The notes under the pieces were generated by a model. The model worked only from the letters and a program-made list of their open reading frames with translations. It was not told where the DNA came from and made no database searches. A stretch of 64,000 nt of DNA, from the NCBI RefSeq assembly GCF_001311985.1, contig NZ_BBCJ01000027.1, positions 1-64,000 on the forward strand, read 5' to 3'. A program made the translations under genes and the position numbers. The DNA comes from Geotalea toluenoxydans JCM 15764 (GTDB lineage: Bacteria > Desulfobacterota > Desulfuromonadia > Geobacterales > Geobacteraceae). Below, one piece after another: positions 31,709-40,831 of this stretch. Positions within the stretch are counted from its first letter, which is position 1. The number at the start of each line of letters is the position of its first letter.

Positions 31709-33082
31709 GTGGCTGCAAATATTTTGGTTGTTGACGATGAACAGAGCATGCGGGAATTTCTCGCCATCCTGTTGGAAAGAGAAGGGTATGCAGTACAGCA
31801 GAGCGAAAATGCAACCAGTGCATTGACAGTTCTCCAAGCGTGCCCATTTGATTTGGTCATTTCCGATGTTAACATGCCCGGGCTAAATGGTATGCAACTC
31901 CTGGAAGAGATAAAGAAAAAGAGTCCGGAAACGGCAGTATTAATGATTACGGCCTTTACAACCGCAGAGCAGGCGGTCGAAGCGATGAAACGTGGTGCCT
32001 ATGACTACATTGCGAAGCCTTTCAAGGTGGAAGAAGTAAAGGTGCTGGTTAAGAACGCCCTGGAAAAGAGTCACTTGCAAAAGGAAAACCGCCGCCTGAA
32101 AGAGGTTGTTCAAGAACGATACAGTTTCAGTGGGCTCATCGGCAAGAGTAAAAAAATGCGGGACATCTATGATCTCATAGAAAAAGTGTCCGTGAGCATG
32201 GCCAATGTTCTGATCCTTGGTGAAAGCGGTACGGGAAAGGAGCTTGTTGCCAAGGCAATCCATTATAATAGCCCAAGACGTGAGAAACGTTTTGTTGCAG
32301 TCAACTGCGGTGCAATTCCAGAGACGCTCATGGAAGCAGAGCTGTTCGGCCATAAAAAGGGATCATTCACAGGGGCTGTTGCCGATAGACCTGGGCTTTT
32401 TGAGCAGGCAGAGGGGGGAACCCTCTTTCTTGACGAGATCGGAGAAGTACCACTGCAACTGCAGGCAAAACTTCTGAGAGTTTTGCAGGAGCGGGAATTC
32501 AGAAGGGTGGGTGGGGTTGCTTCAATTAAGGCGGATGTCAGAGTAATAGCTGCTTCAAATAAAAACCTGGAAGAGCAGGCCCAAGAAGGTACCTTCCGTG
32601 AAGATCTCTTTTATCGCTTAAATGTTGTGCCCATACACATGCCATCTCTTAGGGAGAGAGTTGAGGATATTCCTTATCTCGCTGAACATTTCTACAAGAA
32701 AGTTACTGGATACGATGGGGCCGGTCCTGTGATTTTGTCTGAGGCTATGAATGTGCTCATCAACTATTCCTTCCCTGGTAATGTACGCGAACTTGAAAAT
32801 TTAATAGAACGCTGCGTTATCCTTGGCGGCAAGCCAATAACTCTGGAAAGTCTGCCACCACAAGTATTAAATTGTAACAGAGCTTCCGTTTCAGAAAGCC
32901 TTGAAGAGTTGTCCGACGAAGGTATAAACCTAGAAGCTTACCTGGATGCAATAGAGAAGCGGTTTCTGCTGCGAGCGTTGGCAAAGAGTAAAGGGGTCAA
33001 AAAGAACGCGGCATCTCTTTTAGGAATGACTTTCCGCTCATTTAGATATCGGCTTGCCAAATTCGGGATGGAAGAAGAATGA
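31709..33082 (+). CDS. pilR: Sigma-54-dependent response regulator PilR
   Basis: Activator of pilA with sigma-54 RNA polymerase. 457 aa, starting at GTG 31709. The receiver phospho-acceptor is Asp53 in [10 protein letters not shown]. The AAA+ domain has Walker A GESGTGKE (about 170), a GSFTGA sigma-54 contact loop, [20 protein letters not shown] (Walker B) and [15 protein letters not shown] Fis-like helix-turn-helix sits at the C-terminus ([19 protein letters not shown]). It is intact and sits 195 nt upstream of pilA, whose leader holds a -24/-12 promoter. Confidence 0.93.
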   Translation: MAANILVVDDEQSMREFLAILLEREGYAVQQSENATSALTVLQACPFDLVISDVNMPGLNGMQLLEEIKKKSPETAVLMITAFTTAEQAVEAMKRGAYDYIAKPFKVEEVKVLVKNALEKSHLQKENRRLKEVVQERYSFSGLIGKSKKMRDIYDLIEKVSVSMANVLILGESGTGKELVAKAIHYNSPRREKRFVAVNCGAIPETLMEAELFGHKKGSFTGAVADRPGLFEQAEGGTLFLDEIGEVPLQLQAKLLRVLQEREFRRVGGVASIKADVRVIAASNKNLEEQAQEGTFREDLFYRLNVVPIHMPSLRERVEDIPYLAEHFYKKVTGYDGAGPVILSEAMNVLINYSFPGNVRELENLIERCVILGGKPITLESLPPQVLNCNRASVSESLEELSDEGINLEAYLDAIEKRFLLRALAKSKGVKKNAASLLGMTFRSFRYRLAKFGMEEE

Positions 33083-33200
33083 TTGAAGGGGTGTCAAAAA
33101 TTGTCATCTCATTCTTACTCATTTTGTCAGGCCATCGATTGAAATCCGATTTCTTCGAAGGAACTACCTGTATTCTTTGAGATATTTTCCTCTTCTAAAG

Positions 33201-33216
33201 CGGCCTGACTTTTGCT
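33201..33216 (+). promoter_or_regulatory. Sigma-54 (-24/-12) promoter of pilA
   Basis: CGGCCTGACTTTTGCT has GG at 33202-33203 and GC at 33214-33215, exactly 12 nt apart, with TTTTGCT at -12. It lies about 62 nt upstream of the pilA ATG and follows pilR, which encodes a sigma-54 activator. The remaining pilR-pilA gap (33083-33277) should hold PilR binding sites; I see no clear inverted repeat. Confidence 0.65.
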
Positions 33217-33277
33217 AATCTGAAAAACAGTTCCGCATTAAAAGTTGGATGCAAACCAATTGAAAGGAGAAACACCT

Positions 33278-33501
33278 ATGTTACAGAAACTCAGAAGCAA
33301 AAAGGGCTTCACCCTCATCGAGCTGTTGATCGTCGTGGCGATCATCGGCATCCTGGCGGCCATCGCCATCCCGCAGTTTTCCGCCTATCGGCAGAAGGCT
33401 TACAACAGCGCTGGAAACTCAGACGTGAAGAACTGGAAGACCGGGTTGGAGCATACAACGCCGATTTCCAGACATATCCTGCTGCTTACTATCAACAATA
33501 A
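33278..33501 (+). CDS. pilA: Short type IV pilin PilA (N-terminal chain)
   Basis: Major pilin of the short Geobacter type. The leader [10 protein letters not shown] is cut by prepilin peptidase before Phe1. The hydrophobic helix [20 protein letters not shown] carries Glu5. A G appears to be lost near 33452; repair gives [20 protein letters not shown] and a stop at 33499-33501, so the mature chain is 64 residues. Without repair the frame runs on to 33541 with a non-pilin tail. Aromatics in the mature chain are F1, F24, Y27, Y32, W43, Y50, F54, Y57, Y61 and Y62. An in-frame TTG at 33245 could give a longer precursor. AAGGAG precedes the ATG. The globular pilin domain is missing; the next gene probably supplies it. 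Confidence 0.9.
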
Positions 33502-33526
33502 TTATTGTCAAGAAATGGAGGTTACT

Positions 33527-33936
33527 ATGAAAAAATTATAATTTTATCACTTGTTGCTTTACTATCATATGGAGCCAATGCTTTTGCGGCTGCTGGCGCT
33601 TTGGCTTCCGGCGCGGCCTCTAATACTGGGGCCGCTATTTTCGGTGCCCCTGATTCTACTGAAGCTGCTAAAATGAATAACAGACTGGTAAGCACGTCCA
33701 AAGGCGTAGGTGGTGTTGTGATTTTTACAGCTGATGCTGCCAATAAAACCAGTGCAGGTTATGTAATTGCCTGCAAGCATCTAAGCGGCACAAAATGGTC
33801 AGGTACTTCCAACGATTCTACCAAGATTTATTGGAAGCAATCCTCTGTTGCTACTACGTTAACTGCTTCTGAAGTAGGGAATAGTGATGTAGGCTCAACG
33901 AATTTTGCTGCCGGAACTGGCTGGACGGAATATTAA
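33527..33936 (+). CDS. Pilin C-terminal chain / short pilin chaperone-like protein
   Basis: Sits 25 nt after pilA, the place of GSU1497 (PilA-C/Spc) in G. sulfurreducens. Restoring one A in the run after ATG 33527 (six observed, seven needed) gives [20 protein letters not shown], a Sec signal peptide cleaved near AFA. The mature part of about 115 residues is small-residue rich and resembles the C-terminal domain of long pilins ([38 protein letters not shown]). It is needed for PilA stability in G. sulfurreducens and has been described as the second chain of the pilus. Similarity is by pattern and position. Confidence 0.75.
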
Positions 33937-33965
33937 GCTAAATACTTAACCGGCAAGATAACGGG

Positions 33966-33995
33966 GCGGGGTGCGTTGGTGCTCCGCTCTTTTTT
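33966..33995 (+). terminator. Rho-independent terminator after the pilin pair
   Basis: A stem of nine pairs (GCGGGGTGC / GTGCTCCGC, some G-U) with a GTTG loop is followed by TCTTTTTT. It separates the pilA transcript from the following ABC permease gene. Confidence 0.7.
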
Positions 33996-34011
33996 GGTTT
34001 AAGGGGATAAC

Positions 34012-34806
34012 ATGTTTTCAATTATGACAATTACGTTAAAGGGGATATTCCGTGACCGTGTTTTTCAAGGAATTATGGCACTGGTTGTACTGTTTCTGTT
34101 AATACCTTCCGCGGCTTCGCTTTCAATGCGCCAGGTTACGGAGCTTTCCATTACCCTTTCCTTGTCCCTTATTTCCTTTATCCTGCTGCTTTTATCAGTA
34201 TTCCTGGGCGCTACATCGATCTGGAAGGACATGGAGCGCCGCTATACCTTCAGTGTGCTGAGTCTGCCGATTAGCCGGTGTTCATACCTGTTGGGTCGTT
34301 TTTTCGGTACGGCTCTTTTTCTCTGTTTGACTTCGCTGCTTCTTGGCAGTCTGGCCTGTATAATGGTCAAAATCGCTTGCGGAATCTACCCTTCTGAACG
34401 CCCGATTGTCTGGAGTTTTATCGTATTGGCCATCGTGTTTTCAACACTCAAATACATACTGTTGGTAGGGGTGGCGCTTCTTCTGTCAACAGTCAGCACC
34501 TCGTTTTTTTTACCCATCTTCGGTACAATTTGCACCTTTATGGCCAGCGGTATTACTCAGCAGGTTTTTGACTATGTTAATTCCACGTCTTCCGCCCAAG
34601 TGATTTCTCCGGTCTTGAAGCCCCTGGTTGCGGTGCTCTACTATCTGTTGCCAAATCTCTCCAGTTTTGATCTGAAGGTGAACGCGATTTACGGCCTCGC
34701 TCCCAGTATGTCCGGACTGTTGCTGACAGTCGCCTACTTTTGTGTGTACACCACACTGTTGCTTGGTGGCGCTGCCTTCGTGTTCGGCCGAAGGGAGATG
34801 AAATGA
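34012..34806 (+). CDS. ABC-2 type transporter permease
   Basis: 264-aa inner-membrane protein with six hydrophobic segments. The N-terminus MFSIMTITLKGIFRDRVFQG and the central RRYTFSVLSLPISRCSYLLG region (coupling helix between TM2 and TM3) are typical of ABC-2 permeases related to NatB/CcmB. Its likely ATPase is the product starting at 35690, two genes downstream. It overlaps the next gene by 4 nt (ATGA). Placement directly after pilA corresponds to the xap region of G. sulfurreducens. The substrate is unknown. Confidence 0.75.
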   Translation: MFSIMTITLKGIFRDRVFQGIMALVVLFLLIPSAASLSMRQVTELSITLSLSLISFILLLLSVFLGATSIWKDMERRYTFSVLSLPISRCSYLLGRFFGTALFLCLTSLLLGSLACIMVKIACGIYPSERPIVWSFIVLAIVFSTLKYILLVGVALLLSTVSTSFFLPIFGTICTFMASGITQQVFDYVNSTSSAQVISPVLKPLVAVLYYLLPNLSSFDLKVNAIYGLAPSMSGLLLTVAYFCVYTTLLLGGAAFVFGRREMK

Positions 34807-35669
34807 CCCAGCGAACACCGGTTACCATGCTTCTGCTTGGACTTGTATCCTATTGTCTGGTTATCGGTCCGTTTACTTCATATATGCGCAACAAACCTGT
34901 TGAAGAAAAGCTCGGGTATCTGCCAAGTGTCAAACTGCTTAAGCCGCTCAGCGCAGATCAGAAAGAGCTTGTCGCAGAGTCACTGGTGTTCAAGGTAATT
35001 GTATATTTTGGCGGTCTGATGGAGAAAGCTCCGGAAGGAAGCATATTTGAGCAGCAGCCTGATTTACAGGGTATGTCGCGTTTGCTTCATAATGCGGTGC
35101 ATCTGGATCCATACAACAAAGATGCCTATTACTTCGCGCAAGGTTTTTTGACGTGGGATGCCAGACAATTCAAGGTGGCTAATGATTTGCTTGACTATGG
35201 CATGAAGCACCGCACATGGGACTGGCAGCTACCATATTTTGCCGGCTTCAACAGTTCGTTCTTTATGCACGATTATAAAAAGGCGGCTGAATATTATAAA
35301 CTGGCTGGAGATTTAAGCGGCAATTTCCTTTTTAGGCAGTTAGCCGGTCGCTACTTGCAGGAATCGGGGCAGACCGATTTGGCCATTGCATATCTTTCGA
35401 CAATGGCAAAGGGTGAGAGAAACCAGACCTTAAAAAAAACCTTGTTGACACGTTTAAGTGCATTCAGGGAAGTGAAGCGGATTGAGGTGGCGTGCGACAA
35501 GTTCAGGGAATTACACGGTGTTACGCCACTGAACATTGAACAATTGATTGTTGCCGGATTTCTCACGCCACCTCCTGTCGATCCCTATGGCGGGCGGTTT
35601 TTTCTAGAACCTGGCGGTAAGGTTGCCACAACCAGCAAATTTGCTTTTGGGGTCAAAAAAGTAAGGTAA
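34803..35669 (+). CDS. Membrane-anchored TPR-like protein of the ABC cassette
   Basis: 288 aa. One N-terminal transmembrane segment (VTMLLLGLVSYCLVIGPFTS) is followed by an outside domain with TPR-like helices (LHNAVHLDPYNKDAYYFAQG, YKKAAEYYKLAGDL, YLQESGQTDLAIAYL). The C-terminus ends GGRFFLEPGGKVATTSKFAF, a pattern also found at the end of pseudopilin-like proteins. It is translationally coupled to the permease and lies 20 nt before the ATPase, so it is probably a periplasmic partner of that ABC transporter. I know no defined function. Confidence 0.6.
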   Translation: MTQRTPVTMLLLGLVSYCLVIGPFTSYMRNKPVEEKLGYLPSVKLLKPLSADQKELVAESLVFKVIVYFGGLMEKAPEGSIFEQQPDLQGMSRLLHNAVHLDPYNKDAYYFAQGFLTWDARQFKVANDLLDYGMKHRTWDWQLPYFAGFNSSFFMHDYKKAAEYYKLAGDLSGNFLFRQLAGRYLQESGQTDLAIAYLSTMAKGERNQTLKKTLLTRLSAFREVKRIEVACDKFRELHGVTPLNIEQLIVAGFLTPPPVDPYGGRFFLEPGGKVATTSKFAFGVKKVR

Positions 35670-35689
35670 GAAATTAAGCGGGAGAACAG

Positions 35690-36555
35690 ATGAACGCCAT
35701 TGAGATAACAGGTTTGTGCAAGCAGTTTACCGGAAAACGAATGGCAAAGGTTGATGCCCTGAAGGATCTTGAGCTTACGATTTCCGCGGGGGAAGTCTTC
35801 GGTTTTCTGGGGCCGAATGGCGCCGGCAAGAGCACGACCATAAAGCTGCTGATGGGCTTGTTACGCCCAACCTCCGGAACAACGAAGATAATGGGAATGG
35901 ATACCGGTAATGCTGAGTCGCGTCGCTCTGTTGGCTATCTTCCGGAAAATCCTGCTTTCTATGATTATCTGAGCGCGGAAGAGTATATTGCCTTCGTCGG
36001 TTCCCAATTCAGGATGCAAAAAGCTTTGCTTGCACAACGTTCGGAAGAAGTGCTCAGGCGGCTTGATCTTTGGGAGGCCCGCAAACGCCCCATGCGCAGT
36101 TACAGCAAAGGGATGGTGCAGAGGGTGGGGCTGGCGCAGGCACTGGTTCACGATCCTGACGTCTATATCCTTGATGAACCGATGAGCGGCCTTGACCCGA
36201 TTGGACGTGCGCTCGTCAAGGACATTGTTCTGGATCTCAAGCAACGGGGTAAAAGTGTCTTCTTCAGTACCCATATTACCGATGATGTGGAAAAGGTATG
36301 CGATCGGGTCGGTGTTATAAACAAGGGGCGGATGCTTGTTGTGGACCGTGTCGAAACCATTCTTCAGCGCGGCGTTGAAGGGTACGATGTGACTGTGACC
36401 TATCCGGATGGCTTGACTGAAGAGCTTTTTCTGGAAAAAGCCGCTTTACAACCTTTTATTCAACAGTCTGGCAGCAAACAACAATCCATAGCAAAGATTG
36501 AACCTCGCCGGAAGGATATGGAGCCTTTTTTCTTGAGATCGTGGCGCAGCAATAA
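35690..36555 (+). CDS. ABC transporter ATPase
   Basis: About 288 aa. Walker A is GPNGAGKST, signature YSKGMVQRVGLAQAL, Walker B VYILDEPMSGLDP and the H-loop FFSTHITDD. The frame as given runs on into the next gene. Inserting one base after GAG at 36521 instead gives FFLEIVAQQ and a stop at 36553-36555. That is the ending expected for this ATPase family (RRKDMExFFLEIV). I therefore treat it as a separate gene. It pairs with the ABC-2 permease at 34012. Confidence 0.8.
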
Positions 36556-38257
36556 CCTGCCGAGGCACCCTCTTTTCGCCCCACTGTTACTGATTGCTGT
36601 TGTTCTGGCCATTTATTGCCCAGCGTTAGACAGTAACGTAACTCTCATAGACGACGCCCGTATCATTGCCTCCTATTCATCACCTCCAACTCTGTTTGAT
36701 ATTTTGCTGCCGGGTCACAGATACTATTATCGCCCTCTTGTAGAGTTGTCCTACTACCTTGACAGCCGGCTCTGGGGGATGGAACCGGTTACCATGCACT
36801 TGGAAAATGTTCTGCTCCATGTTGCCTGCGTTATATTGGTTTTTTTGCTAGCCCGCAGAATTTCAGCCTGTTATCCTGATTCATCCCCCTTGATTCCGAT
36901 CTTTTCCGCGCTGTTATTTGCTCTTCACCCCCTGAATGTGGAGGCGGTGAGCTGGATTGCAGGCAGGACCGATCCCATGGCGGCTATGTTTGTTCTCCTT
37001 GCCACAATTTTTCTAATTCGCTGGCTGGATGGCGCAAAGTGGTGGGATGCAGTGCTTCTTATTTTCTTTTTCTTGTGCGCTCTGCTGGCCAAGGAGACTG
37101 CGCTGGCCTTTCTGCCTGCGGGGATGCTCCTGGTTCTTGGCTGGCCAGCCTCTTCAGGCACTGGCCAGCGAACTCTACGGTTAAAGGCGACAGGCGCAAT
37201 GGGTCTGCTTGGAATTCTGATTGCCGCGTTGGCTTTCTTACTTCGTGGAGACGCAACGGCCATTGTCCGTTTTTTGTCAGAAAAAAATGCCGGTATTGGG
37301 GAGTTCGCATATAATTCGCTCATCACTTTCGGTTTTTATGTAAAAAAGATATTTTTTCCACAACCGTTGAATTTTGCCATTTCAAAAGTCGATGCCAACT
37401 ATGGTCTGTTGGGGGGGCTCGCTCTCCTGCTCCTGGCCGGGTTCCTGACGCGCCGCAGATTGTCGCCGCTTCTGTTTGCAGCTGCAGCGTTAATGTCCCT
37501 CCCCGCGGTTGCCGTGGCGTCAGGGCATGTCGCCTGGACCCCGTACGCGGAGCGCTACATGTATCTCCCGACAGCTCTTTGCTCCCTCGGGACATGCGGT
37601 ATTCTTTCTGTTCTGGGAAGCCAACGAAATAAGCTTTTCTTCTCCTTCATGTTTTTGCTCCTCTGCAGCATGGCATTCGTCAGCAGGGAGCGCAATCTTC
37701 TATGGAAGGATAATCTGGCTTTTTATCGTGATGCTGTCGCCAAGTCGCCGGACTTTGGGGCGGTATACAATGAATTGGGCTCCGCTTTAATGCAACATGG
37801 AAAAGTAAAAGAAGCGGGAGAGATGTTTGCAAAAGCCGACCGGCTGAATAATCGACCATCCATAAGGATGCTGATAAAGGCAAATCTGATGGGATCTATG
37901 ATTGCGAAGGGTGAATACGGCGCAGCACGAAGCTATTTTTTCCAGTTGCATGAATCTAAGAACATGGCGTCAATGGATTTTCTGGACCTGCTACAAAAAT
38001 CTGACGGAAAGAGATTGGAGACAGCCTCAGCACAGGACAAACCCGCGCTGGCCCGCGATTTGCTAGAGACATTCGGGTTGCTCTATGCGAAAACAAAAGA
38101 TCCGTTCTGGCTGTACCGCAGTGGCCAGATTGCAGTTTCAATCCGTTCACCTGCAGAAGCTTCAGATTTTTTCAAAAAGGCATATTCCGAAGCACCGGTT
38201 GATGCCTGTTATCGCCTGGCTGCATATAAACAAGTACGAAATCTGGCCAATAAATGA
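36533..38257 (+). CDS. TMTC-like membrane glycosyltransferase with TPR tail
   Basis: About 574 aa from TTG 36533, in the same frame as the uncorrected ATPase. It has around ten hydrophobic segments. The acidic first-loop residues (NVTLIDDARIIASYSSP) and RPLVELSYYLDSRLWGMEPV, HLENVLLHV and ALHPLNVEAVSWIAGRTD identify the TMTC/ArnT-like GT-C family, which uses lipid-linked sugars. A TPR-like region lies near the C-terminus (VYNELGSALMQHGKVKEAGE). The start overlaps the ATPase end by about 23 nt, and its stop overlaps the UbiA gene (ATGA). The acceptor may be a secreted protein such as the pilin; that is speculation. Confidence 0.7.
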   Translation: MRSWRSNNLPRHPLFAPLLLIAVVLAIYCPALDSNVTLIDDARIIASYSSPPTLFDILLPGHRYYYRPLVELSYYLDSRLWGMEPVTMHLENVLLHVACVILVFLLARRISACYPDSSPLIPIFSALLFALHPLNVEAVSWIAGRTDPMAAMFVLLATIFLIRWLDGAKWWDAVLLIFFFLCALLAKETALAFLPAGMLLVLGWPASSGTGQRTLRLKATGAMGLLGILIAALAFLLRGDATAIVRFLSEKNAGIGEFAYNSLITFGFYVKKIFFPQPLNFAISKVDANYGLLGGLALLLLAGFLTRRRLSPLLFAAAALMSLPAVAVASGHVAWTPYAERYMYLPTALCSLGTCGILSVLGSQRNKLFFSFMFLLLCSMAFVSRERNLLWKDNLAFYRDAVAKSPDFGAVYNELGSALMQHGKVKEAGEMFAKADRLNNRPSIRMLIKANLMGSMIAKGEYGAARSYFFQLHESKNMASMDFLDLLQKSDGKRLETASAQDKPALARDLLETFGLLYAKTKDPFWLYRSGQIAVSIRSPAEASDFFKKAYSEAPVDACYRLAAYKQVRNLANK

Positions 38258-39095
38258 TCACAGCGTATATTTCAATACTGCGCCCTTCGCAATGGCTGAA
38301 GAATCTGATGTTGTTCTTCCCGTCTTTTCTGGGGGGGCACCTCCTGGAGCCAGGCATGCCTTCAGCAGGGATTCTTCCTTTTGCAGCTTTCTGTCTGGTG
38401 TCGAGCGCCGGCTATCTCTTTAATGATATTATGGATCGGGAACGAGACCTCTGTCATCCCGGGAAACGAATGAGGCCTATTCCCTCCGGGAAAGTAAGCC
38501 CTTTCATCGCCGCCGTATTATCGGGAGCTCTTCTGTGCTGCGGCATAGTCCTGGCGATTCCGGTTTCAGGACCATTTCTTTTGCTTCTGCTGTTGTATGC
38601 TGCAGTTTCAATCGGCTACTCCCTCTGGATGAAAAATATTCCTGTCGTGGATCTGTTCTGTGTTTCCGCCGGATTTCTGCTTCGGATGCAAGCAGGGGGA
38701 GAGGCGTTTCATGTTGTTGTTTCTCCCTGGCTCTTTATGTGTGTGCTTTTGCTTTCCGTGTTCCTCTGCGCCGGGAAACGCCTTGGAGAGTTTCGTGCGC
38801 TGGGCGGGAGCGCATCTTCCCACCGCGGAGTCCTTGCACTCTATCCGCAAGTTTTCTGGACGGGATTATGTACATGACCGGTGGGGCGCTGATTGTCACC
38901 TATGAGATGTATTCGATCAGCAAGCAGAGGCTGGTCTTTACTGTTCCGCTATGTCTTTTCGGTCTGCTTCGTTATATATTCAGGGTAAGGTCGGATGGAG
39001 GTGGAGACCCGACTGAATCGCTTCTAAAGGATCAAGTGCTTTTTATTGTCGGCCTCCTCTGGACAGTGATGGTTGCCTGGAGCATTTATTCGTGA
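38254..39095 (+). CDS. UbiA-family prenyltransferase (decaprenyl-phosphate phosphoribosyltransferase-like)
   Basis: About 280 aa and nine transmembrane helices. The first aspartate motif is FNDIMDRERDLCHPGKRMRP, which matches the DPPR-synthase branch of UbiA (transfer of phosphoribose to a polyprenyl phosphate) better than quinone enzymes. A base is missing near 38860, after LYPQ, and the frame continues FLDGIMYMTGGALIVTYEM. It would supply a lipid-linked pentose donor for the membrane glycosyltransferase just upstream. Coupled by ATGA to both neighbours. Confidence 0.8.
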
Positions 39096-40090
39096 GCCGT
39101 GTCTATATCATTATTGTCAACTGGAATGGCTGGCGCGATACGGCTGAATGTCTGGAAAGCCTGCTCCTCCTGAATTACCCGGATTTCCGTGTCGTACTTT
39201 GTGACAATGGCTCCACTTGTGAATCGCTACAGGAAATCAGGAACTGGGCTGAGCAGCAGAAGCTGACATTTGTTCAGTGTCTGAGTGATGAGAGTGAGGC
39301 GGGTGGTTCACTGGATGCCGACCCTCTGCTGACGCTGATCCGTATCGATGAAAACCTAGGTTTTGCAGGTGGGAACAACGCTGGTTTGCGTTATGTGATG
39401 GCGCGGGGTGACGCAGATTATTGCTGGCTGCTGAACAATGATACAGTGGTGGAACCGGATGCTGTGACCCATCTGGTGGCCCGGATGCAGCAGCAGCCAT
39501 CAGTTGGAATCTGTGGCTCCACCATTCTGATGTATCATGACCGCCAGCGGGTGCAGGCGCTGGGTGGCGGCCACTACTGCCGCTGGATCGGACTCCCCTG
39601 GCACTACGGACGTTTTACCCGCTGGGGAAGGAGAATAAACCGGGAGCGGGCCGAATCATGGATGAACTATGTTGAGGGGGCCTCAATGCTTGTATCGCGG
39701 CAGTTTCTCTCTGAGGTCGGCCTGATGTGCGAGGACTATTTTTTGTACTTTGAAGAGGCCGACTGGGCGATTCGAGCTAAAGGCAGATTCAATCTTGGTT
39801 ATGCAGCCAGGAGTATTGTGTATCACAAGGTTGGCGGCAGTATCGGCACCAGCAGCAATCCCGCAAAGAAAAGTTACACTTGCGATTATTACAGTATCCG
39901 AAACCGTCTGTTGTTTACCCGGCGATTTTATCCTGCAGCAATGCCAACAGTCTGGCTGGTGATAGTCGGGGCGCTTCTGCTGCGAATTTGCATGGGAAAA
40001 TGGAATAGAGCTATGATGGTTTTCAGGATTTTGTGCGGCAGTGACGATCGGCATCATGAAGTCATGTCTGAGTACCCTGAGAAAGCATGA
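39092..40090 (+). CDS. GT2 glycosyltransferase (rhamnosyltransferase-like)
   Basis: 332 aa, intact, GTG start overlapping the previous stop. The GT-A fold shows IIIVNWNGWRDTAECLESLL, LCDNGST, DENLGFAGGNNAGLRY and the metal site WLLNNDTVV, then an acceptor region YFEEADWAIRAK. A C-terminal hydrophobic segment (TVWLVIVGALLLRI) may tether it to the membrane. It resembles WbbL-like rhamnosyltransferases of polysaccharide loci. The exact sugar cannot be inferred. Confidence 0.83.
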   Translation: MSRVYIIIVNWNGWRDTAECLESLLLLNYPDFRVVLCDNGSTCESLQEIRNWAEQQKLTFVQCLSDESEAGGSLDADPLLTLIRIDENLGFAGGNNAGLRYVMARGDADYCWLLNNDTVVEPDAVTHLVARMQQQPSVGICGSTILMYHDRQRVQALGGGHYCRWIGLPWHYGRFTRWGRRINRERAESWMNYVEGASMLVSRQFLSEVGLMCEDYFLYFEEADWAIRAKGRFNLGYAARSIVYHKVGGSIGTSSNPAKKSYTCDYYSIRNRLLFTRRFYPAAMPTVWLVIVGALLLRICMGKWNRAMMVFRILCGSDDRHHEVMSEYPEKA

Positions 40091-40812
40091 GTGGAGAGGT
40101 CAAAATATCGGTTGTCACGGTGGTTAAGGATGACGCTTGCCATCTTGAAGAGACCATATTGAGTGTCATTGAGAAGAAGGCACGCGCAGCGCTTGACTAC
40201 ATTGTGATTGATGGAGGCTCAACAGACGGCACGACGGATATCATCAGAAAATACGCTGATCAGATATCTTATTGGGTTAGTGAGAAGGATAACGGTATCT
40301 ACGATGCCATGAACAAGGGGTGGGCAACCGCAGCGGGCGACAGTTTCATCCTTTTTATTGGCGCCGGGGACAGGATAGTTTCACTTCCACAGAACATGGA
40401 CTGCTACAGCCTGAATGATGTTGTCTACGGGGCTGTAATGATGGGTGAAAACACGCTTTTCAAGGCCAGGGCCGATTTCCATCTGAAGCTGTACAATTCG
40501 CTCCATCACCAGGCGCTCCTGGTTAACAAGTCGCTCCACCCTGCTCCTCCTTTTGATTGCCATTACCCGGTGTATGCGGATTTTGATTTCAATCAGCGGT
40601 TGATGAAAAGCGGGGCCAATTTTGTCTATTCATCGGATTTCATAGGGTACGCCCGGCCAGGTGGAGTGAGCGATCGGCACAGTCTAGATGAATCATTGAG
40701 GGTAATTGCCGGGAATTTCGGTTTTTTATGGTCAGCAATTGCCCTCTCAGGCTATTATGCAATGAAGCTTTTCCCTTTTCTGAAACGCATGCGACCCATT
40801 TATGATGCTTGA
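40087..40812 (+). CDS. GT2 glycosyltransferase (colanic-acid type)
   Basis: 241 aa, intact, coupled by ATGA to the previous gene. Motifs are ISVVTVVKDDACHLEETILS, YIVIDGGSTDGTTDII, SEKDNGIYDAMNKGWATAAG (very typical of WcaE-like enzymes), FIGAGDR and YADFDFNQRLM. It probably adds one hexose to the growing repeat unit on the cytoplasmic side. The enzyme is shorter than most, with no membrane segment other than a weak C-terminal one. Confidence 0.83.
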   Translation: MSGEVKISVVTVVKDDACHLEETILSVIEKKARAALDYIVIDGGSTDGTTDIIRKYADQISYWVSEKDNGIYDAMNKGWATAAGDSFILFIGAGDRIVSLPQNMDCYSLNDVVYGAVMMGENTLFKARADFHLKLYNSLHHQALLVNKSLHPAPPFDCHYPVYADFDFNQRLMKSGANFVYSSDFIGYARPGGVSDRHSLDESLRVIAGNFGFLWSAIALSGYYAMKLFPFLKRMRPIYDA

Positions 40813-40831
40813 TCCTCAAGGAAACCATGGA

